The translations under genes and the position numbers were made by a program. 64,000 bases of DNA, from contig NW_026622808.1 in the NCBI RefSeq assembly GCF_023065955.2, positions 36,344,475 to 36,408,474 of the forward strand. The letters run 5' to 3'. Source of the stretch: Ursus arctos (taxonomy: Eukaryota; Chordata; Mammalia; Carnivora; Ursidae). This document shows positions 54,361 through 64,000 of this stretch, piece by piece (positions within the stretch are counted from its first letter, which is position 1; each line of letters begins with the position of its first letter). The notes beneath the pieces were generated by a model. It saw only the letters and a program-made list of their open reading frames with translations. It made no database searches and had not been told where the DNA came from.

Positions 54361-56155
54361 GATATGTATGGTATTTTAAGTCTTCTGACTTTTCTCTCTG
54401 AAAGTATCTTTTTCTTAATGCAGAGGTTACCAAGAGGCCATTTATATTAGTGTGCAATTTTTCTAGGAATGTTTGTCTCTTTCACATAGTACAATACTGA
54501 ATCTGCCCTAGAATGTGGATCAGCTTCCACCAGGTGACTGTTAAAATGTATTTTTGAAGGGTTAAAACTATCCTCAAAGGGCCATGTCTTATGGATAAAA
54601 TAAAAATCAAAATAAGAAAGCACAGAGTAAAAGCTCACCATGTCCAACTTCATTAAGTAAACACTTAGTAATGGCCGAGGCAGTATGTTTAATGTGGTTA
54701 AGCTCACTTACTTGTCATGACCAGTTTTCACCGCACTTGTAAGTGCTGGTAACAGAAGGACAAGGCTTATGTCAAAACGTGGACCAGAAATCAACTTCCT
54801 CTGAATCAACATCTACCAGTTAAAAGAGCAATAGGTTATTATGTAAAAAGACAATGATACACAAAAACACATTCTGCTTTTGGAACTAGGTAGCCATTAA
54901 TAAATTGTGTTGAAACAGCCCCAAAACATAAATAAAATCAATACAGTATAAATTTATTTTGTTAAAAACTTAAAAAAATAAAAAGCATTCAATCTTCAAA
55001 TTGAAGGCACATATCTTTAATAGTAAAATTATTTTGTTATACTGATGGACTCTTTGTTCCTTGCCTACTGATCACGTATGTAGGATACTCCTTGTTAATG
55101 CAAATGCTCCAGGACCAGCATTTCTCCACGCTCTGAGACTTCTAACCATCCTATTCTTTCTATATTCCACTCTTACCTCCATCTCTTATCCAGCCCTACT
55201 TTTGTCTCCCCCTCCGCTATTCCCATTCCACTCCCATCTCCAGTTCTGGATGAGCAGATGGTGGAAGCAGACGCCCAGCAGGGAGTGGCAGGAATCAGGC
55301 ATTCCCCGAGCTCCCAGGTCTCTGAGACCCCAGGCTGTGCTCACTGACCGGCTTCTGAAAGCCTTCTCTTCCTCTGGCCAGGGGCTCGGAAGGCTTCACC
55401 AAGGCCTGGACTACTAGTGCTAACAGCTATTCGTACTTAGATTTTGCTCCAGATTGTTTACAGATTAAGGTCAAATGATCATACTGAGCACAAAGAGTTC
55501 CAAAACCTTTCTCTTGATTCTTCAAGTAAAAGAAAATTGGGAGCTTGACGATTAAGCTGGCAGAGATCACAGCAGTCACCTTATTCTTCTGCACAAGTTA
55601 ACAATTCTAAATTACACCTGAATTGTGTCTCTTTGGCTTTAGGAAGGAAATGTGTTTTCCTTTTCAGTTTTTGTTCTGTTTTGGTCAGATAAGGATTGTT
55701 CTCTTTCCCCAAGCCCACCTGAAGCATGTCAAGTAACAAAAGCCAGCCAGCCCAGCCTTAAATCTTTGCCTCTGGAAATCCAGAGCTCAACTGGTCACAG
55801 TCTTTTTTGTAATCCAACAGGAAAAGAAAGAATGAACCTTTTCTCTCCCTATTTGGAATTCTAAGAGCACAAGAGTCAAAACAATGTGTGCCTGCCATAA
55901 CACATGAGGTAAATGGCATGGCCTGACGGTTCTCAGGTACCCGAGTCACACACCCACCCTTTGTGGCTGTGTGAGATTGTCTGATGACACTGAGGTCAAC
56001 TTAAACCAGGGCGTGCATACGAGAGCCACTCAACAGCAACATTTCACATCATCAGGGAGCTCCTGCGACCCTGAGAAAGGGGCAGGAGAATTTACCACTG
56101 AAAAGTTCATATTTATCCATAAATGTCCTGTTGTCCATGTAAAAGTTAAAATCCA
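54361..56155. other. IL17RB-ACTR8 gap and ACTR8 3' UTR zone
   Basis: No gene was seen. The ACTR8 3' UTR must end in here. AATAAA on the minus strand occurs at 56156-56161 and at 54953-54958, so it is either about 0.1 kb or about 1.3 kb long. Confidence 0.45.
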
Positions 56156-56161
56156 TTTATT
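56156..56161 (-). terminator. ACTR8: Candidate ACTR8 polyadenylation signal
   Basis: AATAAA on the gene strand 113 bases after the stop. The alternative at 54953-54958 would give a longer 3' UTR. Confidence 0.4.
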
Positions 56162-56273
56162 TTCCATGAAACTTAAGCATCTAAGTCAATAAATTAAAAT
56201 ATATATATTCTTTAAGAGTCTTTTATACCAGGAGGCCTGTTTTTGGTCTTCAGTAGTGACTTTCTGCCCATTT

Positions 56274-56417
56274 TCACCAGACAAAAGCAGCTCGCTCTCG
56301 TAACATGCGGACACCAAAGCGCTGCCATTCTCTCTGGTAAACCCACAGTTCCTGGGTGGTGTCCAAACAAGCCAACACGGCCCCTCCTTTCCATGCAATC
56401 AGCCGGGGATCCATGTC
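56274..56417 (-). CDS. ACTR8: ACTR8 last coding exon
   Basis: DMDPRLIAWKGGAVLACLDTTQELWVYQREWQRFGVRMLRERAAFVW then TGA. Acceptor cttctctag on the gene strand. Confidence 0.95.
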   Translation of the reverse strand, partial: DMDPRLIAWKGGAVLACLDTTQELWVYQREWQRFGVRMLRERAAFVW

Positions 56418-57304
56418 CTAGAGAAGTGATAAAGGTATTTCAGCAAAAGCAGACAAGACATATACATATCATTTCTTTGATTTTGGGGGTAAAAAAACCC
56501 CTGCTGAATCAATACCTAAAAAGCCAGATTTTTCAAGCTGCATTAAAGACTCATCCGTATAGATCTATGAACTACAGACATTTTTCTGTTCCAACTGACA
56601 AGAAAACTTTAGTGTATTTATTACTGAACATGCTACTATTCACTGTTAATCCACAAACAGATCCCATATTCTGAAGTTAGAATAGGATAAATAGATACCA
56701 TAACCCCTTCCTCAAGATTAAAATTAAATATAATAAAAACATCCCCAGGAATTGTTTGTGGGATATAATGAAATACAGATACAATCTCTTTCTAAATTCC
56801 AGGGTTTATGTTTCTTTCCAAGCTAATGCAAGGCAAAAGGATCTGTAAAGATGCCCTGGTCCAGGGATCAGCAACAGATCCTTAATACCAAAGCGAAAAC
56901 TAGAGTTGTTCTGGCCGATGGGAGACCAGCCAGTCTTTTCCTTGCCCCACCCAGTCCTTTTCCAAAGGCATGGCTTTTGGAAGTCAGTCATGTTAGTCTG
57001 GAGAGTCTAGCAGGGACTAACAACCAGGACTCCAGGCCCCTAGGCCCAAAGCTCCCTGCACCAAATCTGTGACCTACGGAAATTTTTCCATTTGCCCAAA
57101 CCCTTAATTAAGAGCTGCCCAGTGGGGCGCCTGGGTAGCGCAGTCGTTAAGCGTCTGCCTTCGGCTCAGGGCGTGATCCCGGCATTCGGGGATCGAGTCC
57201 CACATCAGGCTTCTCCGCTGGGAGCCTGCTTCTTCCTCTCCCACTCCCCCTGCTTGTGTTCCCTCTCTCGCTGGCTGTCTCTCTCTCTGTCGAATAAATA
57301 CATA

Positions 57305-57336
<32 letters not shown>

Positions 57337-60300
57337 GAGCTGCCCAGACGCAACCTCATGGCTCCCAGGATTTTATCTGTCCACATACAGCATTACAATT
57401 ACAATCAGTCCTGGTTTCATTTGCATATAATCCAACTGCACCGTGAACAACAGACCTTGGGCCTTGTGATCACATCCACATTCTCAATTATTCGCCTGAA
57501 TGAAGGTGGCATTTTGTTGAGAATTCTGTGCTGCAGAAATTCTTGAGCTTTATGAAACATCAAACCACCTCCCACCACGAGGATGGAACTGTACATCTTC
57601 TTTTTCGTATCATCAGATGCTGAAAAGACAATGATATTCCGTCCACTCTTTTTCTCCATACCCACCACCACCCTGGGCCAAGCCACCGCCATCTCATTTG
57701 GACAACTCTAAGAGCCTTCTCCAAGATCTCTCTCCAACCCATCCTCAAAAATGCAGACAGAAGAATCTTGGAAAACACCAATGTGAACATGTTGTTATCA
57801 TACCACCCACTCTGCTACTTGCAGGTTTAGGACCAAAATCTCTACAGGGACCTACAAAGTCCAATGTGGCATGTACACACTGCTTCTCTAGCTTCATCCT
57901 GGCCCCTACCCCCTCAGCCACACTGGCCTCCACACAGGCCTCTTCCTCTGCCCAGAATGCCACCCTGTGACAGGCTAACGCCCACTCATCTCCTAGATCT
58001 CTCTCAAGTGGCTCTTCCCCAAGAAGGGCTTCCCTGCCATGACTCCCACCCTCCACTTCTTCCTCCTAATAAAACTTCCTTATTAAATCCCTCATTCAGA
58101 AACTCTGAAAGTCAGTATCCTTTAGTTTGACTTTGCAGCACCTGTCATAGTTGTAATTTCCCATTTGTGTGGCAATTTAACTTCTTTGGTGTCCTCTAGT
58201 AGGCTGTATCTCCAACGAGGCCAGGAACCAATTCCTAATACCCGACAATGCAAGCACAAAGCAGGTGCTCCACAGTTTTTCAATGCATGCGCTATGCTGC
58301 ACAACCACACTCTAGCTTGAGCCCATTCACCTAACCAGCTCCCCAAACTTGCTTACAACAGCAGTCTATGCTGTGAAGAATGGCTTTATCCAGGCCCAGG
58401 GCTTTCCCTTCAAACAGCGAGATGGCAGTCTTCCTGGACATCAGTGCTGTGAGAGCCTCCTCAGATTCATTGCCAGCCATCAGACAGTCTCCCTGGGAGG
58501 ATCCCAAATCCACCTCCTGGGCATGGAGTCTTTCTGGAAGATCAGAAGACTGGCCACGAAGATCCCCTTCAAATCCAATGGGTTTGGATGCAGACTTTCG
58601 GTCAGCAGTGGCTTTGGCAGACTTTAAATCAATCAAAAGGACAATCAAGTGGATGGTAGACTATAACAGAACACTGCTGATGTTCTCCAGCTAGACCCCA
58701 CCCCTCACTACTACACTCTTTACACTACTATAAAGCAAAGGTCCATCACTGTGGTGCAGAGGGAATGCATGCTAGCATATAGTCAACCACCTGGACCCAC
58801 TCCCAGATTACCCGGGAGTGAGACGTGGTGTACAAAAGATGAGGATGTGCTGACAATTCCAAAGCAGTCACTGGCAGGCAGGCAGGGCAAATCTCACAAC
58901 CTTACTATCACTGGTTGGATTTTAAAACTGAAATGTCAGCGTACAAGGACATTTCCCCCTTGCACAGAGTTCTTAAGTGGAGTATTTCAGCAGGATTCTT
59001 GTGCCTGTGTCTATTATGGAATCCTCATTTTCAGACCTTATCTAACCACATCATGCTCAGGAACAAGGACTAGAAAAGGTTTAAAGCCCTCCTCCTTCCA
59101 TCATGAGCTGCTGTTTTATTGGCAGGTAAGAGCTTTAAGCTGTCTGTGCCCCTGCATCAGACATCCTACTACTGGGATCATTAGCTCTGGACAAAAGAAT
59201 TCAGCTTTTTGCCTAGACCACATATTGTTTATTATAATTTTTAAAATAAGTGAGATTTTACTAAGAATATTCCCTACTGAATAAACATTCAAAAGGAGAT
59301 CAATGTATATACCAAAAGGAAGTATCTTCATTAAACTAACTTCTAAATGTGTGGACTGGTATTCTGAAAATTGGATTAATGTCTGCTGAACGAAGAAATC
59401 TGTCATCTGGATTTCAAATTTAGACTTCATTCCATCTATCGTTCTAAAAACAGTATTAGCTTTGGTCTGCAGTGACTACAAGGATCCATTAATGACAGGC
59501 AAACTTCTCCTGCAGGGGCAAAGCTGTCCCCTCTCACGCCAGAATCACGGCAGACCTGCTCCTGCTTGCTCTGCGTGGCCAGCAGGTAATGCTCATCATG
59601 AGGATCCTCAGGGTCACCCTGCGATCTGTGCTGCAAAGTTGTCATTTTCTGTCCGACAATTCCAAAAGTTGCTGGGTAAAACAAAGCCATTGGAGCCTGT
59701 GCATGGAAGGAAAAAAATGATCAACCAAGGACACTGCCTTCTGAAAAAAATGATCCATTAAATTCTGTTCTTCCCAAAACAAAACTGGCAAATCAGATCC
59801 TAAAAGGTACACGGAATAAGTATTCTCTTTTGGGAGTAGCATGATTTCTTCATTGCACAAGAGGCCAGAAAACTAACAGAAATCATCCAATTGAGCGAGT
59901 GATATGACACCAGAGAGAAATGTCAAAGCAAATGTAATGCAAGTGCCGGGGTGCCTCGGTGGCTCAGGTCATGATCTGGAGGTTCCAGGATCAAGCCCCA
60001 CGTTGGACTCCCTGAGCAGGAAGTCGGCTTCTGCCCCTCCCCCTGCTCCTTCTCACTCTCTCTCTCAAATAAATAAAAATTTTAAAAACGTAATGCAAGT
60101 GCCCAATAAGCTATTTTATATTTTACTAGTTAGAACAGTACTCCTCTCTCTAAATAATAACTAATCATATAGTGGCTAATTAAAAAGATGGTCCTCAGAT
60201 CTACTTTAATCTGTATTCTATTGGTGGCTTAAAAGCTGTTTTAGAAGACAGTCTAAACCAGTCAGCATTCTGACCTCATGAGGTGTCAGACAAGTACACG

Positions 60301-63300
60301 TTCTCTCAGTCTGACTGAACCTGGCCAGCTTTCTTTCTGCCCATGAAAATATATACTCGTATATTACCTGGAGTTTTTCATCTCCTAATCGAAACTGGTA
60401 AAGTAGGGCAGGGGAATCTGGATGTCGAATCTGAAACTCATGATCCTGAAGTCCAGAGATGTCCTGATTCCAGGAAAAGATGCTGTCAGTGAACCAGTAA
60501 AAGTGGATGTGAACTCCTCAAATGACAATTAAGCCTCTCCACCATCTGAATATCACCTATAACAAGGCTGCCCTGCAACTTGCTACCATTTCTTTTTTTT
60601 TCCTATTTCAACTGGAATTTAGTAAAACAAGAGTCCAAATGGACCTTGTTTCCCTTTTAACACTTCTCAAATTTCTACCATCTGCATTTTTTTCTTCGTT
60701 ATCGATAAACACTAACGTAAACAAGGACCCAAATCAATAAGCCAATTCCCTCAATAACTGGGAAATGATACCCAGTTGTAGGTTTCTCAAAATTTTGTTA
60801 TGCAGAATTAGACTGCTTGAAAAAAAAAATTAGACTGCTTCAGGGAAAAGAAAAGGTCTGAAACAGAAAGCATAAAAAGGTAGGAATCCACATACAGCAA
60901 TGGTAACATGTTGACTGTCCACGACACTAAGAAAGTGCTTCAATTGATGCCATTTGATTAAATGTCCATACGTGTACATCCATTATATCTAAAGGTTTAT
61001 CTTCATCTTGATCAAAGATCCTAAGGAGACAAATCTGCTAAACACTTCCTTAAAAAAATCAGCTATATTTTCCAGAGCCTGAGACACATCCTAACAGCTC
61101 TGACCTTACCAAAACACTCTCACTCCTGAACTTCAACTTCAAGACTCTTTCAACTTGGGTTGAAAGGGTAGCACGATACTATTATATTTTTAATTGCCTT
61201 TTAAATATCTTAAATTTTTCCTGGAAACAAAAATAAGCAGCAATTTGGATTTTGCTCCCACCTGATCTAAATGACAGAAAGTTTCTTTAAGGTGCTGCAG
61301 AAGAAGACAATCCATTTTATTTGTTAGCTGGCATTCTCTGTAAGGGAACCCGGCTCGCTGCATCAGCCAGTAGAAACACCTTGACACATCAGACCCCCCA
61401 TAGGCCAGACAGAGCCTAGAGTTAAAAGAAAAGGCAGGTGAGTAATCTGTTAGTCAAGAGGGGCGCCTGGGTGGCTCAGTCGTTAGGCGTCTGCCTTCGG
61501 CTCAGGTCATGATCCCAAGGTCCTGGGATCGAGCCCCGCATCGGGCTCCTGGCTCAGCGGGAAGCCTGCCTCTCCCTCTCCCACTCCCCCTGCTTGTGTT
61601 CCCTCTCTCGCTGTGTCTCTGTCAAATAAATAAAATCTAAAAAAAAAAAAGAAGAAGAAGAAGAAAAAAAAAGAAGGTGTGAAGGGCATTTCAAAAACTC
61701 AATCAGGCACAGTGAAATGAAACATAACAAGTCTCAAAAGATGTTTATGGTAGGAATAAAAAATGAAAGGACAGGATGGATGCATGGGAGGGAGAAACGG
61801 AACTCTAGCAAATAACCAGTCGTGGGCACCTAGCAGCAGTCATGCTATTCGCAAAAAGTTTCCAAGAAACAAAACAGCCACGCCTAAATGCAACTCATTT
61901 CTAAGTCACATACGATAGTTGTTTGCCTGTCTATACTCACCAGTGTATCAAGTTGACAGGCTGTGACACCATTAAGACAAACTCACAGCAGAAAACTTTA
62001 AAGAGTATACTAACTAACTGAATGGTATGTTATTTTAGAGGTGGGAGACCTGGGCCCAGTGTTTTCTCCATATTCTGAGAACCAACAGCACTAAGTAATA
62101 CAATGGATGAGCCAAATTAACATATACTGAGTTTCAGAATGCATCATAATTTGGGGTGGGAGGCAACAGATCAACCTTTCTTATGGACTGCTTAGGGTCT
62201 CTTTTAAATGTCTCTATACCCTGCATCTCGAACTACCTATGTGAGGGACAGGAAGAACTACAGCATCCTGAAGAAGCCATCCTGGGAGCAAAAAAATGCT
62301 GCAGAGAACCTGTATGTGCACTGGCTGAGTGTGCTTACCTGTGCTGGCCTTGTCTCAGGAAGGACAAGCAGCAAACCTGCTCCTGAGAGTTATTTTATTA
62401 CCTCTTGTATCAGTGATGACATCATGAAGGGACTTGACCAGAAAGCTACTCATCGCTCACTGAACAATTATGACAAAAGCAAATACAATGCTAGAGAATT
62501 CAAACCTGAAAACCTCTTTTCCCCAACATGACTTGCCTCCATAAAGCTTTGTCGTGAGCATGACTGGTATCTCTCCATCACACCACAGCGAGACACAGAA
62601 CTGATATATATACTGCCTCTGGGGGAAAGCACACAATGCAAGCTAGGATTTTCAGGAGCTGCTGATGTGAACTCATAGTAGAGAGTTCTAACAGGAAGGA
62701 TAAAATCATTGGTTTATGGCCTTGCTAGAATCTGCACATTCACAATCTGGGTTTCCTATGCAAACTCTGAATATATAATTCCTTATAAATTTTTTTTTTA
62801 AACTTGTGATGCTTTTTGGCTGAACAGGCTGTGAGGGGAGAAGGAGCAGAGAACACAACCCTCCAAGGTCCTTACCGAGTATTCCGATGAGAGACTCCAT
62901 CCTCCACACAGCACACGCTCGTCTTCTGGTCTCCAACATCTACAATACATGTGCTGCTTAAACCACTTCCAAAGGTGGCACACACAGACTCCTGATGCAC
63001 CACAATCCCTGAAACACAAAAGCAGAGGAGCAATCAGCTAGGGAGCAGTAAAGATCCTAAGACAAATCATCAATTAAAGTCTGGGAACCCCTAGGCAATC
63101 GTCTAAACACAGCTGATCCTCTCAGAATAAGCATTTCAATAAAGCAGTGAATTAGATTAACTTTGTCAGTAAAAAAGAAAAACAATCTCATTTCAAGTAG
63201 ATTTCTCTGGAATATCCAGACATACCTGAAAAACCCATCTTCATTAGGATCATATTCACTAATTCTTTCACGTGCTGTTTATTATATATATCAGGAATTA

Positions 63301-63311
63301 GCAAGATACAT
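56274..63311 (-). CDS. ACTR8: ACTR8, actin-related protein 8, 3' part (8 exons)
   Basis: Nuclear actin-related protein (Arp8), a subunit of the INO80 chromatin-remodelling complex. With actin and Arp4 it binds nucleosomes and supports remodelling in transcription and DNA repair. Eight exons read downward (63311-63226, 63008-62876, 61415-61262, 60463-60368, 59696-59556, 58621-58357, 57619-57456, 56417-56274). They join in frame to 393 residues plus TGA, about human residues 232-624, ending RMLRERAAFVW. Visible parts are CILLIPDIYNKQHVKELVNMILMKMGF, the actin-fold nucleotide-site region VDVGDQKTSVCCVEDG, a long Ser/Lys-rich insertion (SAKATADRKSASKPIGFEGD...), and SSILVVGGGLMF. I number the exons 6-13 on the human pattern. 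The 5' exons lie beyond the window. Confidence 0.96.
57123..57334 (+). mobile_element. Young carnivore SINEC in ACTR8 intron
   Basis: Full-length SINE, with 'ggtagcgcagtcgttaag' in the head and a long poly-A. The 13-base duplications AAGAGCTGCCCAG are at 57110-57122 and 57335-57347. It is antisense to ACTR8. Confidence 0.94.
57456..57619 (-). CDS. ACTR8: ACTR8 coding exon 12
   Basis: (S)SDDTKKKMYSSILVVGGGLMFHKAQEFLQHRILNKMPPSFRRIIENVDVITRPK. It contains the actin-like ILVVGGGLMF nucleotide-site loop. Acceptor tcttttcag and donor gtctgt. Confidence 0.95.
57620..58356 (-). other. ACTR8: ACTR8 intron 11
   Basis: Unique sequence with a pyrimidine-rich stretch. No element was recognised. Confidence 0.5.
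58357..58621 (-). CDS. ACTR8: ACTR8 coding exon 11
   Basis: SAKATADRKSASKPIGFEGDLRGQSSDLPERLHAQEVDLGSSQGDCLMAGNESEEALTALMSRKTAISLFEGKALGLDKAILHSIDCC plus one base. It covers the Arp8-specific low-complexity insertion. Acceptor gatttaaag and donor gtaagc. Confidence 0.94.
59556..59696 (-). CDS. ACTR8: ACTR8 coding exon 10
   Basis: APMALFYPATFGIVGQKMTTLQHRSQGDPEDPHDEHYLLATQSKQEQ, 47 whole codons. Acceptor tgcacag and donor gtctgc. Confidence 0.95.
59948..60089 (+). mobile_element. Carnivore SINEC, older short copy
   Basis: GGGTGCCTCGGTGGCTCAGGTCATG head with an internal deletion. The 14-base duplications GTAATGCAAGTGCC are at 59934-59947 and 60090-60103. Confidence 0.9.
60368..60463 (-). CDS. 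ACTR8: ACTR8 coding exon 9
   Basis: DISGLQDHEFQIRHPDSPALLYQFRLGDEKLQ, 32 codons. Acceptor ggaatcag and donor gtaata. Confidence 0.93.
61262..61415 (-). CDS. ACTR8: ACTR8 coding exon 8
   Basis: (R)LCLAYGGSDVSRCFYWLMQRAGFPYRECQLTNKMDCLLLQHLKETFCHLDQ. LAYGGSDVSRC is typical of Arp8. Acceptor aactctag and donor gtggga. Confidence 0.95.
61461..61663 (+). mobile_element. Carnivore SINEC with (GAA)n tail
   Basis: GGGGCGCCTGGGTGGCTCAGTCGTTAGGCG head. The tail has turned into an AAG/GAA-rich microsatellite (about 61640-61673). It lies just 46 bases upstream of the ACTR8 exon 8 acceptor side (intron 7). Confidence 0.93.
62876..63008 (-). CDS. ACTR8: ACTR8 coding exon 7
   Basis: (G)IVVHQESVCATFGSGLSSTCIVDVGDQKTSVCCVEDGVSHRNT plus two bases. 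CIVDVGDQKTS is the actin-like nucleotide-site hairpin. Acceptor gtttcag and donor gtaagg. Confidence 0.95.
63226..63311 (-). CDS. ACTR8: ACTR8 coding exon 6
   Basis: CILLIPDIYNKQHVKELVNMILMKMGFS plus partial codons at both ends. Acceptor gtattatag and donor gtatgt. The next exon upstream is outside the window. Confidence 0.93.
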
Positions 63312-63535
63312 CTATAATACTAAAAAAGAAGAACAAAGAAAAAAAAGAGAAAATGGTTAATACTAAAGTTAGGTCAAAATAAATGTCACTACACTTGTCT
63401 TCAGAGAGGATTCTCTCTAAAGGATGACAGCAATGGTTAGAGGGCCAGAACAAAAGCTCAAACCTCTCTGCTATCTTTTAGGTTTAAAGAAAAACAGAAA
63501 ATATTGAAGCTGTGTGTGTTTTTTCCCCTTTAAAT

Positions 63536-64000
63536 TACTAAAAACCTGTGAAATGGTATCACAACCCCAGATTTCAAGATATACTAAAAAGCTATAAAAA
63601 TCAGAACAGTATGGTACTGGCACAAAAATACACAGATCAATGGAATGGAACAGATTCCAAAAATAAACCTACACTTATATGATAAACTGATCTTCAACAA
63701 AGGAGGCAAGAATACGCAATGGGGACGGTGCTGGGAAAACTGGACAGCTACATGCAAAAGAATGAAATTGGACCACTTCTTACAGCATGCACAAAAATAA
63801 ACTCAAAATGGGTTAAACTCATAAATGTGAGACCTGAAACCATAAAACTCCTAGAAGAAAACATAGGCAGCAAGTTCTTTGACACCACCCCTAATCTTTC
63901 TAGGTATGTCTCCTGAGGCAAGGGAAACAAAAGCAAAAATAAACTACTGGTGTTACATCAAAATAAAAAGTTTGCACAGAGAAGGAAATCATCAACAAGC
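63536..64000 (+). mobile_element. L1 ORF2 3' fragment, cut by window end
   Basis: 'atggtactggcacaaaaatacacagatcaatggaatggaacag' and the downstream 'ctggacagctacatgcaaaag' are hallmarks of the L1 ORF2 C-terminal region. It lies in an ACTR8 intron, antisense to the gene. Confidence 0.85.

Overview
This window is mammalian nuclear DNA, almost certainly from a carnivore. Intron-rich genes are separated by many copies of a tRNA-Lys-derived SINE that begins GGGGCGCCTGGGTGGC, the SINEC type found only in Carnivora. The young copies carry the 'cacagcggttaagc...cagggcgtgatcccggcg' form that I associate with arctoids (bears, panda, seals); the family-level guess is inference. Four genes can be read at exon level, and their order and strands match the human 3p21.1 block: CACNA1D(+), CHDH(-), IL17RB(+), ACTR8(-).

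Layout. (1) 1-10.4 kb: the last seven coding exons and 3' UTR of CACNA1D (CaV1.3), encoding about 424 C-terminal residues and ending in the PDZ ligand ITTL. (2) 11.3-20.7 kb: all seven coding exons of CHDH on the minus strand. They join in frame to exactly 594 codons, the human length. (3) 20.7-39.7 kb: the long first intron of CHDH, dominated by a nested transposon pile: two decayed L1s, a near-complete Tigger1 inside the tail of the second L1, and a younger carnivore L1 3' end inside the Tigger1. (4) 39.1-40.3 kb: a CpG island that looks like the shared head-to-head promoter of CHDH and IL17RB. (5) 40.1-53.5 kb: the eleven coding exons of IL17RB, 495 codons plus stop, from signal peptide to cytoplasmic SEFIR domain. 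(6) 56.3-63.3 kb: eight 3' coding exons of ACTR8 on the minus strand, about 393 residues. The 5' exons lie beyond the window, which ends in another L1 fragment.

The four genes do not form a pathway. CACNA1D is a voltage-gated calcium channel subunit, CHDH a mitochondrial choline oxidase, IL17RB a cytokine receptor (IL-25/IL-17B) and ACTR8 a chromatin-remodelling subunit. Their link is positional: one divergent promoter and two convergent tail-to-tail ends. I found no new biological system. The points most worth checking are a displaced splice acceptor in IL17RB, two micro-exons, the nested transposons with readable target-site duplications, and a 66-bp tandem repeat in an L1 5' region. All exon borders come from reading frame, GT/AG signals and remembered homologous proteins; no alignment was run.
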